This document shows positions 1 to 8,933 of a stretch of DNA of 43,557 nucleotides, one piece after another. The stretch's first letter is position 1, and each line of letters opens with the position of its first letter. Position numbers and translations under genes: made by a program. The stretch covers positions 1-43,557 of the forward strand of contig CAIVSK010000247.1 in NCBI GenBank assembly GCA_903908495.1, read 5' to 3'. This DNA comes from Akkermansiaceae bacterium. GTDB lineage: Bacteria > Verrucomicrobiota > Verrucomicrobiia > Verrucomicrobiales > Akkermansiaceae. A model generated the notes under the pieces. It saw nothing but the letters and a program-made list of their open reading frames with translations. It did no database searches and was not told the origin of the DNA.

Positions 1-3000
1 TCCGGATCGATCACTCTAACGGGCGGAACCATCGCCGCCGGGGCCAGCGCCACGCTCGTCGTCAACGTCACCGGGACCACGTCCGGCGTGAAAAATGACA
101 CCACAGGCAGCGTGAGTTCAACCAATGGCGGCACCGGCGGAACCGCCAGCGCGTCGCTCACCGTGCGTCCGCCGGTGGACCATTTTGCCATCAGCGCTCC
201 ATCCGCTGCCACTGCGGGCGCACCCGTCACCGTCACGGTCACCGCCCAGGACATTGCCAACGCGACTGTCCCCGACTACAGCGGCACGGTGCATTTCACC
301 AGCAGCGATGGCAGTGCGGTGCTGCCGGCCAATTCCACACTCACCAGTGGTGTAGGCACCTTCGCCGTCACCCTCAAGACGAGCGGCAGTCAGACGGTCG
401 CGGTCAATGACGCGAGCATCGTCACGCTGACCGGCACCAGTGGACCGATCATCGTGGGTGCCGCCGCAGCCGATCATCTCGCCTTCACCCAACAACCGAC
501 TAACGCAACAGCCGGCGCTTCGATCAGCCCCGCGCTCAGCGTGCGGGTGCTCGACGTTTTCAACAACGGGGTCACCACCGACGGCTCTAACATCACGCTG
601 GCGCTGGGAACCAACCCGGGTAGCGGCACCCTCAGCGGGACCAAGACGGTCGCGGCAGTTGCCGGCGTCGCCACCTTCAGTGGTCTGTCTATCAATAAAA
701 CCGGTGCCGGCTACACGCTGGTTGCCAGCGATGGCGGTCTAACGGGCGCGACTTCCGCTGCCTTCACCATCACTCCGGCAGCTGCCAGTGTGGTGGTCTT
801 CACGTCAGTGCCTGCCGGTACCACGGCGGGTGTTAGCCTCAACTTCGTGGTTATGGCGAGGGATTCGTTCGGTAACGCCGCGACGGGCTTTACCGGCACG
901 CTGCACTTCACCAGCAGTGATGCCGCGGCGGTGTTGCCAGCCAACTACACGTTCGTCGCGGGCGACAGCGGCAGCCACACGTTCAGCGCCACCCTCCAGA
1001 CCATCGGCAGCAGAACGATCACGGCCACCGATACGGAGAACCCGTCCATCACCGGCACCAGCAGCACGGTGAGCGTGGCGGAACTCGTCTCCATCGCCGC
1101 AACCGACGCCAATGCGGCCGTCACCGGCGGCGACACCGGGACCTATCGATTCACCCGCAGTGGCAGCGGCGGCAGCTTCACGGTGAATTTCCAGCTGGAT
1201 GCGGCGTCCACCGCGCTGGCCGCGGACTTCTCGCTCTCCGGCGCTGGTGTTAGCTTCACGGCGGCTACGGGTGCGGGCACGGTCACCTTCCCTAACGGCT
1301 CGACCACTGTCGATCTCACCCTGACCGCAGCGGCCAACGCCAGCGGCGCGGCCAAGCCGGCGCTCACCGCGCAACTCGATGTTGCCAGCGGCACCGGTTA
1401 TGCCAGCACTCCGCCTAACCAGGCCACGGTCATCATCGCCCAGAACGGGTTTGTGGTGGTCAACACCAATGACGCGGGTGCCGGGTCGCTGCGCCAAGCC
1501 ATCCTCAACGCCAATGCCCTTCCCGGCACCGATACCATCACCTTTGGCGGCACCACTTTCACCGATGCCAGCGTGCCGGACGTCATCACCCTGACCAGCG
1601 GCGAACTCACCATCACCAGCCCCCTCAACATCATGGGCCCCGGTGCCAACGCGCTGCATATCAGTGCCAACCACAGCAGCCGCGTGTTGAATCTGGCGGC
1701 CGGTTCCTACGGGGTCCGCCTGGACGGCCTGACCCTCCGCGATGGCGCGGTGAGCGATCAAAGCGGTGCCGGTATCCAAAGCTCCACATCCGGATCTCTG
1801 ACAATCACCCGTTGCGTCATTCGCGATAACCAACTCACCAACACCGGCGGCACCGTCGAGCAAGGGGCCGGCATCTATCAAGCCGCCGGCCAGTTGATCA
1901 TCCGCGATTCCGCCCTCAGCGGCAATGCGGCCGTGAACGGTTGGGGCGGTGCCGTGTCAGTGGACAAAGCGGCGTCCCTCCAACTGGTCAACTCCACCGT
2001 CTCGGGCAACCAGGCCAACCAAGGAGCCGGCATCTGGGTCAACCCCGGCAGCCTCGTTAGTATCGTCCAATCGACGCTCAGCGCCAACGCCGCGACGGCC
2101 AACGGCGGGGGGATTTTCAACAACAACGGAGCCGTGACTCTGGCAAATTCGCTGGTGGCGGCCAATGCCGCGCCGGCCCAGCCGGATCTGTACTCCGCCG
2201 CCCCCGATCCCGGTGCGGGACTGTTCAGTCTCGGCGGCAACTTGCTCGGCAGCAACAGCACGGGCACCAGTACCTTCACCGCCGGCCTGCCCAACGCCAG
2301 CGCCGATTTCGTCGGTACCGCCGCGGCCCCGCTCAATCCCGTTGTCGGCCCGCTCGCCAATAACGGCGGCCCCACTCCGACCATCGCCCTGCTCAACGGC
2401 AGTCCCGCCATCAACGCCGGCAAAAATTCCAACATTCCCGCCGATACCTTCGACCAAAACGCCAACTCCAACCTCACCGAGTCGATTCCCTTCGACCAGC
2501 GCGGCAGCGGCTTCGCCCGGGTCATCGGCACCACCGTCGATGCCGGAGCGTTTGAAGCTTTTGCCTTCGAGCCCACCCTCAGCGCCACCACCACCGACGA
2601 GGATGTCATGAGTTCCAGCGGCCTCGTCATCACCGCCAACTCTGCGGATGGCGGTCTAACCACCCATTACAAGATCACGGGCATCCTCCACGGCACGCTC
2701 TATCAGAATAACGGCACCACGGTCATCGCCGCCGGCAGTTTCATCACCAAGGCGCAGGGTGCGGCCGGTCTGAAGTTCCTGGCAGATGCCAATCTCAATG
2801 GTGTGAACACGCCCGGCGGCTTCGGCTTCAGTGCCCAGGCGGCGGTTGGCAACACCGATGCGAATCTGCGCGGCACCGCCACGCCGGTGGTCATCTCGGT
2901 CACTCCGGTCAACGATCCACCCACCGTGGTGGCCCCGGGCATCGCCGATCAAATCATGCTCATCGGCCAGAATTTCCCGCTGCCCCTTGCGCCTGACTTC

Positions 3001-3795
3001 ACGGATATCGAGGGCGATACGTTGAGCTTCAGTGTTATATCTAACAGTAATAGTGCGGTCGCTTCGGCCGCGATCTCGGGCAGCTCGGTCACCCTCAGCG
3101 CCCACGCCAGCGGCCTCACCGACATCACCATCCAGGCCAACGACGGCCATGGCGGCACGGTCACCGACACGTTTGCCGTCGCCGTCGGCACCACCAATCC
3201 CACGCCCCTGCAAATCGGCACCACGGGCGCGCTCAACCGCCAGGACGGCTTGTTCGAACTCACCACTAACGTCACCAACACCACCCCGCGGCCGCTCAAC
3301 GGCTTCCGCCTGCACGTGAATTTCAATGCTTACAAGGCGGCCTATCCGAGCTTGCGGCTCTACAATGCATCCAGTCCGGCGGGCAGCTCCGACGTGTATG
3401 TCGACTACCCGTATCCGCTCGCGGTGGATGCCCAGGTAGCGGTGAAATTGTCGTTCTATACCAGCACGCGCACCTTCCCGGCGCCCTTCGCGCCGGTCCT
3501 CACCGTGGAAACCCTCGCCTCCTCGCAGGTGTCCGATACCAATGGCAATGGCGTGCAACCGCGCCTCGTCACACTGCCGGATAGCACGATCATGCTAGAG
3601 TTCCCGGCGGTCATCGGCCACTGGTACCGCGTGCGCTACAGCCCGGACATGGTCCATTGGTCGGATTGCCCGGTGCCACTGCAAGCCGGCTCCACCCCCA
3701 TGCAATGGGTTGACAGCGGCCCGCCATTCACCAATATTGCACCTGCAAAAGCACCGAGCCGTTACTATATCGTCAACGAAATCGTGGCGCCTTGA
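1..3795 (+). CDS. Giant secreted surface protein with Ig-like repeats and beta-helix (5' end off window)
   Basis: The frame is open to the left edge, so the true start and signal peptide lie outside; the GTG at 88 is only an internal codon. About 1,264 residues are visible. In order: a DUF11-like end; Ig/filamin-like repeats (nt ~170-1070), two of which share a GTxHFTSSDxxAVLPAN pattern; a Calx-beta-like segment (~1090-1440); a right-handed beta-helix region (~1450-2570) that begins with SLRQAILNAN and ends with the NNGGPTPT/SPAINAG/DAGAFE pattern of choice-of-anchor Q proteins; two cadherin-like segments (~2570-3190); and a C-terminal sandwich with a YRVRYSPD tail. Composition is rich in Thr, Ser, Gly and Ala, as in adhesins. 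Role inferred: cell-surface or secreted structural/adhesive protein. No catalytic residues are evident. An outer-membrane barrel gene follows 33 bp downstream. Confidence 0.85.
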   Translation, partial: SGSITLTGGTIAAGASATLVVNVTGTTSGVKNDTTGSVSSTNGGTGGTASASLTVRPPVDHFAISAPSAATAGAPVTVTVTAQDIANATVPDYSGTVHFTSSDGSAVLPANSTLTSGVGTFAVTLKTSGSQTVAVNDASIVTLTGTSGPIIVGAAAADHLAFTQQPTNATAGASISPALSVRVLDVFNNGVTTDGSNITLALGTNPGSGTLSGTKTVAAVAGVATFSGLSINKTGAGYTLVASDGGLTGATSAAFTITPAAASVVVFTSVPAGTTAGVSLNFVVMARDSFGNAATGFTGTLHFTSSDAAAVLPANYTFVAGDSGSHTFSATLQTIGSRTITATDTENPSITGTSSTVSVAELVSIAATDANAAVTGGDTGTYRFTRSGSGGSFTVNFQLDAASTALAADFSLSGAGVSFTAATGAGTVTFPNGSTTVDLTLTAAANASGAAKPALTAQLDVASGTGYASTPPNQATVIIAQNGFVVVNTNDAGAGSLRQAILNANALPGTDTITFGGTTFTDASVPDVITLTSGELTITSPLNIMGPGANALHISANHSSRVLNLAAGSYGVRLDGLTLRDGAVSDQSGAGIQSSTSGSLTITRCVIRDNQLTNTGGTVEQGAGIYQAAGQLIIRDSALSGNAAVNGWGGAVSVDKAASLQLVNSTVSGNQANQGAGIWVNPGSLVSIVQSTLSANAATANGGGIFNNNGAVTLANSLVAANAAPAQPDLYSAAPDPGAGLFSLGGNLLGSNSTGTSTFTAGLPNASADFVGTAAAPLNPVVGPLANNGGPTPTIALLNGSPAINAGKNSNIPADTFDQNANSNLTESIPFDQRGSGFARVIGTTVDAGAFEAFAFEPTLSATTTDEDVMSSSGLVITANSADGGLTTHYKITGILHGTLYQNNGTTVIAAGSFITKAQGAAGLKFLADANLNGVNTPGGFGFSAQAAVGNTDANLRGTATPVVISVTPVNDPPTVVAPGIADQIMLIGQNFPLPLAPDFTDIEGDTLSFSVISNSNSAVASAAISGSSVTLSAHASGLTDITIQANDGHGGTVTDTFAVAVGTTNPTPLQIGTTGALNRQDGLFELTTNVTNTTPRPLNGFRLHVNFNAYKAAYPSLRLYNASSPAGSSDVYVDYPYPLAVDAQVAVKLSFYTSTRTFPAPFAPVLTVETLASSQVSDTNGNGVQPRLVTLPDSTIMLEFPAVIGHWYRVRYSPDMVHWSDCPVPLQAGSTPMQWVDSGPPFTNIAPAKAPSRYYIVNEIVAP

Positions 3796-3828
3796 GGCCC
3801 GTTGCCACCGAACTAACATTAAGCTACC

Positions 3829-4914
3829 ATGACTGCCCGCCTTCCCTTGTTGACCCTGTCCGTGCTGAGTGCCGCCGCCGGCTGGGCCGGTGCCGGTGAG
3901 CCGGTCTCCCCCCTGCCGGGCTCGGATGGCACCGCGCCTGCCGCCCAATCGCGCTGGCGCTTCGGCGCGGGCTACGCGCCGATGTTAGGTCTGAAGACCG
4001 AGTTCAGCGGGTTGGGCCAGTTTCACAGTGCCTTCAGCCCGCAGGCGCTGGGCGGCGGAACGAATTACACCTATGACAACGGGTTTGTCCACGTCGATTC
4101 CTCCAACAATCTGGGCGGCAAAACCTGGAATTGGGGGTATGACGCTAACAGCCAGTATCATGCCGCCGGCAGCGGTTCGATCGATTATTCGCTGACCAAC
4201 AGCTTGGCTGACGGCCGCGTGAGCGAGGACAGTGCTGCCCGGCAAGGGTTCGAGTGCTACGCCTATCTGGACATGGGGGCCGTCACCCTCCCCGCCCTCA
4301 AGGACCTTGGCGCCAGCTGGGGCTTTCGCGGTGGCATCCATTACACCCGCGTCAATGCGGACAACGGCAATCTCGTCGCGGCGGGCGTCACCACGCTATC
4401 GGATAGTTTTGACCTCGGTGGCACCCTTCCGCCGCTGGCACCGTTCAGCGGTTCCTTCGGCGGCCCCGGCCCGCTCATCAATGACGCGCCGAGCCGCTTG
4501 CTGGCCACCGGCGGCCAGGCGCTCGTCGTCGGCTCCCGCGCCTTGGATGTGGATCTGACCACCTTCAACCTCGGTGCCTATCTGGAAGTGCCGCTGACCC
4601 GGAAATTGTCCGTGATGTTAGAGGCGGGCTTCAGTGCGGCCATCGCCGCGGGCACGTATGATTTCAACTCGGCGACCTCGATTGCCGGTCTCGGCACGCA
4701 GCAAAGTTCCGGTCACGATGCCTCCACCAGCGTGTTGCCAGGCGTGTATGTGGGGCTGGACGGGATCTATCAGTTAAATCAATCCTGGGCGATCCAAGCC
4801 GCCGCGCGCTACCAATACATGCATGATTACAGCCTGAGCTCCAACGGGTCCAGCGCCGCCTTGTCCTTCAACTCCGCCTTTGTCCTGTCCATCGGCGTGC
4901 GGTATTCGTTCTAA
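3829..4914 (+). CDS. Outer-membrane beta-barrel protein
   Basis: This 361-residue protein starts with a signal peptide (MTARLPLLTLSVLSAAAGWAGA) and ends in alternating aromatic/hydrophobic residues finishing in a terminal Phe (VLSIGVRYSF), the classic last strand recognised by the BAM machinery. The body alternates polar and hydrophobic residues with Gly and aromatics (for example WRFGAGYAP and AIQAAARYQYMHDYS), as in 8-12 strand barrels. The gene lies 33 bp after the giant surface protein on the same strand, so the two may be co-transcribed, and the barrel could help display or secrete that protein; this is inference. Its stop codon overlaps the stop of the convergent dsbD gene. No specific substrate can be assigned. 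Confidence 0.8.
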   Translation: MTARLPLLTLSVLSAAAGWAGAGEPVSPLPGSDGTAPAAQSRWRFGAGYAPMLGLKTEFSGLGQFHSAFSPQALGGGTNYTYDNGFVHVDSSNNLGGKTWNWGYDANSQYHAAGSGSIDYSLTNSLADGRVSEDSAARQGFECYAYLDMGAVTLPALKDLGASWGFRGGIHYTRVNADNGNLVAAGVTTLSDSFDLGGTLPPLAPFSGSFGGPGPLINDAPSRLLATGGQALVVGSRALDVDLTTFNLGAYLEVPLTRKLSVMLEAGFSAAIAAGTYDFNSATSIAGLGTQQSSGHDASTSVLPGVYVGLDGIYQLNQSWAIQAAARYQYMHDYSLSSNGSSAALSFNSAFVLSIGVRYSF

Positions 4915-7133
4915 CCGGCCGGCGCGGCGGGGATTTGCTTGCTGAACAGGTCCGTCAGATAGGCGGCTGACAGTATTTCCGGGGCGATGACGGGGGCCTT
5001 GCCGGGGACCAGCAGGACATTGACGGGAATGGCGGTGCGGCCGAGCTCGCGCATCTTGGCATCGATTTGCGGGTTGGGCTTGGTCTTGTCCGCCCTCAGG
5101 GCGACGACGTGTTTTAGGCGCATCAATTCGACGACTTCCGGCGTGTAGGCCCGCAGTTTGTTGACCTGGCAGGTGAGGCACCACTTGGCGGTGAAATCGA
5201 TGTAGACCGGTTGTCCCGCCTTGAGCAATTCGTCGACCCTGGCTTGTGACCACGGTTCCCAGGTGAGGGGCAGGGCTGCGGCGTTGGGGTCGGCTGGGGC
5301 GGCGCTCTTGGGGTCGGGCTGTTGCTGGCCGGGTTCCTTGGGCGGGATGGCGAGCAACACGCCGCCGGCGGCGAAGATCGCCGCGAAAATCACCGCCGCG
5401 CGGCGGGTGGCCGGCTTGCGGTGCGGCAGGAACCAGCGTCCATAAACCCAGGCTGCCAGCGCGATCAACACCAGCCCGCAGACCGGACCCAGCATGTTCT
5501 CGGCATCGATTTCGATCACGTAAACCCATAGCAAATACCCGGTGGTGCCAAACAACAGGAACGACATCCCCTGCTTGAAACTCTCCATCCATGCCCCCGG
5601 CCGCGGCAAACGCGCGAGCAGCTTCGGAAACGCCGATAGCACCAAATACGGCAACGACAAGCCGATGGCCATCGCCGAAAAGGCGGCGAAAAACTGCGCT
5701 GCCGGGAGTCCGACGGCCGCGCCGATGGCAAAGCCCAGAAACGGCGCGGAGCAGGGGGTGGCCACCACCGTGGCGAGCACGCCGGAGAAGAATGAGCCGG
5801 CCAAGCCCTGCTGGGTTTGTAGGCTGCCGCCGACCGAAGTGGCGGAGGTGCCGATTTCAAACAGCCCGAACATGTTGAGCGCCAGCACGAACATCAGCAA
5901 CATCAGGACGAGTACCACCCAGGGGTATTGGAGCTGATAGCCCCAGTTGATGTCGTGCCCGGCCTGCCGCGCCGCAAACAAGATGCCGCTCAACACCCCG
6001 AACGAGACCAGCACGCCGAACGTGAAAATCAGCCCGTGCGCCATGATTTTCCCGCGCTTGTGCCCGGCCTGGTTGACGAAACTCATGATCTTCAGGCCGA
6101 TGACAGGAAACACGCAGGGCATCAGGTTGAGGATCAGGCCACCCAGCAACATGCCGCCCAGCACCAGCAGAAAGCGCGCAAAACCGAGTGCTGGCACCCC
6201 CTTGGCCACCGGTGCCGCTGGGGTGGTGGCGTCGGCGTCGGCGGCGGGGGCGGCTGGGGGCGCGGCGATGCGGGTTTCCGGGACCAGGATGGCGGCGGCG
6301 TCGGCAGTGCCCGCTTTGCCGCTGAGGAGGATGCCCGAGAGAGTCTGGCCCACCGGGATGGGCTTGTCGAAAATGTCCAGCTTGTTCGGCTTGAGGGTGA
6401 GGATCCAATCGGCACCGTCGCGGGTGAGTGAGCCACCGTCGCTGAGCGTGCGCAGGAAATGCTCGTTGGGAATGAAGTCCACCGGGGCCGGTTGCGCAAC
6501 GCCGGCTGCGGCGCGCGGACTGAGCCGCAGCACGAAGTTGCCGCCGGCCGGATAGGCGCTGAGGGTCCAACTGGCATTGGGTTGCGGGATTTTGCCGCGG
6601 GCAGCGCGGAAGAAGTCGGCTTGCGCCGGATCCGCAGCCGCGGTGGCCGCCACCGGCAGGGTCAAGGAGAAATCCTTCTCTTCGTTCATGCAACTTTCCG
6701 AGCACATCTGCCAGCTGGCTTTCGCTGTTAGGGCCGCGGTTTGGCCGGCTTGCAGGCTGGCTGGCGCGGTGATGTCCACCAGCAATGCCGGACTGCCCGG
6801 GTACACAAAGCTTTTGCCGAAATCGCCGTCCTTGATGGTGGGGGTCGGCCATTGGATCGGCCCGGCGGTGAAGCCCGCAGGCAGTTGCCACTCGATGGTC
6901 GGCGAAAGCTCGATGCCGCCGGAATTCTTATAGTAGCTGTGCCAGCCTGCCGGGTGCTTGAGCTGCAGGGCCAGCGTGAACGATTGGCCCGGAGCGATGG
7001 ATTTGGCCTCCGCCACCAGGCTGGCTACGGTGCTCGCCTCGCCGGGCGCGCCCCCAAAAAGGTCATCGGGTTGGGCGGGGGAGGATGTCGCCAAAGTGGC
7101 AAGGATAAACAAAAAGGGAACGGCGCGGGTCAT
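4911..7133 (-). CDS. dsbD: Thiol:disulfide interchange protein DsbD
   Basis: DsbD carries electrons from cytoplasmic thioredoxin across the inner membrane to periplasmic reductants such as DsbC or cytochrome c maturation proteins. All three modules are visible in 740 residues: a periplasmic N-terminal domain with a CSESC pair (C144/C148), a multi-helix membrane core with the two essential cysteines in NLMPC (C340) and ATPC (C461), and a C-terminal thioredoxin-like domain with WCLTC (C652/C655). The ATG at 7133 is chosen because it gives a clean signal peptide (MTRAVPFLFILATLATSSPA); a GTG 33 bp upstream is in frame but adds a Pro-rich leader. A Pro/Ala-rich linker (roughly residues 290-310) separates the periplasmic and membrane parts. 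The DUF456 gene lies 84 bp upstream on the same strand. Confidence 0.95.
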   Translation of the reverse strand: MTRAVPFLFILATLATSSPAQPDDLFGGAPGEASTVASLVAEAKSIAPGQSFTLALQLKHPAGWHSYYKNSGGIELSPTIEWQLPAGFTAGPIQWPTPTIKDGDFGKSFVYPGSPALLVDITAPASLQAGQTAALTAKASWQMCSESCMNEEKDFSLTLPVAATAAADPAQADFFRAARGKIPQPNASWTLSAYPAGGNFVLRLSPRAAAGVAQPAPVDFIPNEHFLRTLSDGGSLTRDGADWILTLKPNKLDIFDKPIPVGQTLSGILLSGKAGTADAAAILVPETRIAAPPAAPAADADATTPAAPVAKGVPALGFARFLLVLGGMLLGGLILNLMPCVFPVIGLKIMSFVNQAGHKRGKIMAHGLIFTFGVLVSFGVLSGILFAARQAGHDINWGYQLQYPWVVLVLMLLMFVLALNMFGLFEIGTSATSVGGSLQTQQGLAGSFFSGVLATVVATPCSAPFLGFAIGAAVGLPAAQFFAAFSAMAIGLSLPYLVLSAFPKLLARLPRPGAWMESFKQGMSFLLFGTTGYLLWVYVIEIDAENMLGPVCGLVLIALAAWVYGRWFLPHRKPATRRAAVIFAAIFAAGGVLLAIPPKEPGQQQPDPKSAAPADPNAAALPLTWEPWSQARVDELLKAGQPVYIDFTAKWCLTCQVNKLRAYTPEVVELMRLKHVVALRADKTKPNPQIDAKMRELGRTAIPVNVLLVPGKAPVIAPEILSAAYLTDLFSKQIPAAPAG

Positions 7134-7217
7134 GGGTGGCGGGGCTGGGCAATCCAATAGAGGCACGAAGCGTGCGCTTCATCTAAAAAATCCACGAATT
7201 TGCGCCGCCACGCGGGC

Positions 7218-7781
7218 TTAGTGGATGACGAACACGTCGAGGAAAAACCACAGCACCATCAAGACGCCGACGCCGAACTTGACCACCAGCCCGGTGAGGG
7301 TGCCCACCACCGAGCCGACACCGGAGACCACCGCCGGCGTGGGCTGGCTCCGGGCGATGACCATTTCAAACACAAGCGCCCCGAATAACGGCCCGAGCAA
7401 CAACCCGAAGGGAAGGAAAAACAGCCCCACTGTGCTGCCGAGCAAGGCCCCAAGCGCCCCCCAGCGGGTGCCGCCAAACCACCGGGCACCGGCCGCGCCG
7501 CTCGCCAATTCAATGACTTGGGAGACGGCCATCAGCATGCCCAGCACCACAAACGACCACCAGTGCAGGCCTGAGCCCTCTGCTCCGAGCATCAAGCGGT
7601 GGGCCACCGCCGCGATCAGCAGGATCAAGTGCCCCGGCAGTACCGGCAGCACGCAGCCAACCATGCCCGCCAGCAGCAGGCAGCTGGTCACGACCCACGC
7701 CACGCCCACCCCCACACCATGCCACGGCACCCCGGATTGAATCGTTTCCCACACGCCCCTGCATAATCCAGTCCGCCGCAT
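7218..7781 (-). CDS. DUF456 family integral membrane protein
   Basis: A small hydrophobic protein of about 187 residues with four to five predicted membrane segments rich in Gly, Leu and Val. The phrases VLPVLPGHLILL, FFLPFGLLLGPLFGALVFE and the C-terminal Gly-rich helix match the DUF456 family, whose function is unknown. The ATG at 7781 is preferred because the open frame upstream (to 7904) is Arg/Pro/Cys rich and unlike the family; a slightly later GTG is possible. It reads in the same direction as dsbD, 84 bp upstream of it, and may share its transcript. The region 7782-7918 separates it from a divergent membrane-protein gene and should hold promoters for both. Confidence 0.75.
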   Translation of the reverse strand: MRRTGLCRGVWETIQSGVPWHGVGVGVAWVVTSCLLLAGMVGCVLPVLPGHLILLIAAVAHRLMLGAEGSGLHWWSFVVLGMLMAVSQVIELASGAAGARWFGGTRWGALGALLGSTVGLFFLPFGLLLGPLFGALVFEMVIARSQPTPAVVSGVGSVVGTLTGLVVKFGVGVLMVLWFFLDVFVIH

Positions 7782-7918
7782 CGCGCAACCTGACAAGCGC
7801 TGAAACAAGCACTTGCGCCGGCGAGTAAACTGTGGAACTGGTCTCAAGTGGCAGCGCAATGCTCCAATGCTCCGGCCTATCATGGGCAAAGGGAGCGTGG
7901 CCACTCACCACCCCATCC

Positions 7919-8737
7919 ATGCGAGAGACTTTGATTGTCGTTGGCCTGTTTTTTCTTGCGGTTGCGCTGCGAAGTGCCCGCTGGGCGTTGCTGCGCAAAT
8001 TCGGTGCGCTCATGTTCCTGATCGCCACTTTCTGGCTCGGCTTCTTCCTCTCCGGTAGCAGGTTGGGTGGCGCGGCCGCCGTGTCGTGTTGGTTTTTTCT
8101 TCCCTGGTTCGAGTTGCTCACTCACATCCGCCGCCTGCGCCTGCCGCTCAACAACCGCCTGCACCACCGCCGCGTCCCCGATCCGGCGTTTTTCCCCAAC
8201 GCGATGGAAGCCAGTGCCGCCATGGAAGCCGAGGGCTTCGAGCATGTTTCGGATTGCGGCTGGAAATGGGCCGGCATGCAGCAGTTTTTCCGTTTTTACT
8301 GGCACCCGGAAGAGCGCGCCATTTCGGCCATCTGCCTTTGCGAGCAAAGCGATGTGGCCTTTGCCTTCATCTCGGTGACCTCCCAGGATAGCGAGGGCCG
8401 CACTTGGCGCACCACCAATTTCCCGTTTTCGCTGACGTTGCAATGCTCGCCCCACATCCGCTGGAATTATGTCCCCTGCGAGCAGTATTGTTTCCACCGC
8501 ATCCTCAGCCATCATCGCGAATTCCTCGAACGCAACCAGGTCGACGCCGATGGATTGCGCATCCCTGATCCCGAAGACGTCGAAGACGCCCTCGAACGAG
8601 AAATGCACCATCAGGTCCAATACAACCTCGCGTCCGGCATCATCCGGCTCACCGGCGACGGCCACTTCCAATACTCCAAGCGCGGCCTGATTTTCCTCTG
8701 GGGCCAGTTCGTCAAGGACATGGTACGGCTTTGTTAG
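7919..8737 (+). CDS. Uncharacterised membrane-anchored protein
   Basis: I do not recognise a family. The 272-residue product starts with two or three hydrophobic helices (ETLIVVGLFFLAVALR, ALMFLIATFWLGFFLSG and a third with WFFLPWFELL), followed by a soluble part of about 190 residues rich in Trp, His and Cys with an acidic helix (PDPEDVEDALEREMHH). The ATG at 7919 puts the first helix directly at the N terminus; the frame is open upstream to 7832, but that stretch is not membrane-like. The gene is divergent from the DUF456 gene and convergent with the GH106-like gene. A REP-like repeat lies 41 bp past its stop. Coding status is supported by length, reading-frame bias and the sensible topology. 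Confidence 0.65.
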   Translation: MRETLIVVGLFFLAVALRSARWALLRKFGALMFLIATFWLGFFLSGSRLGGAAAVSCWFFLPWFELLTHIRRLRLPLNNRLHHRRVPDPAFFPNAMEASAAMEAEGFEHVSDCGWKWAGMQQFFRFYWHPEERAISAICLCEQSDVAFAFISVTSQDSEGRTWRTTNFPFSLTLQCSPHIRWNYVPCEQYCFHRILSHHREFLERNQVDADGLRIPDPEDVEDALEREMHHQVQYNLASGIIRLTGDGHFQYSKRGLIFLWGQFVKDMVRLC

Positions 8738-8778
8738 CTTGACGCGCATGCCTGTGATGGCCCAGGCGCGAGCCAATG

Positions 8779-8826
8779 CATGGAGTGCGGCGCGAAGGGC
8801 GCTGCCCGCCACGCCGCTTTGGCTCA
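8779..8826. repeat. REP-like hairpin repeat, copy 1
   Basis: A 48-bp element nearly identical to 16538-16586. Its outer stem pairs GCGGCG (8787-8792) with CGCCGC (8812-8817), and the inner stem is GGGC-GCT-GCCC. Compared with copy 2 only the inner loop and one G differ, so the fold is kept. It sits between two convergent genes, a usual place for REP elements, and could also stop transcription, although no T-run follows. Confidence 0.6.
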
Positions 8827-8933
8827 ACCGGGCGCGCTGCGGCGTCCCACGCAGGTGCAAGCCGTCTCGCGGATAGACATCGCACAAACCGGCAACGTGG
8901 TGTCGCGGTGACGGACCGGACCGGCAGTATTTG

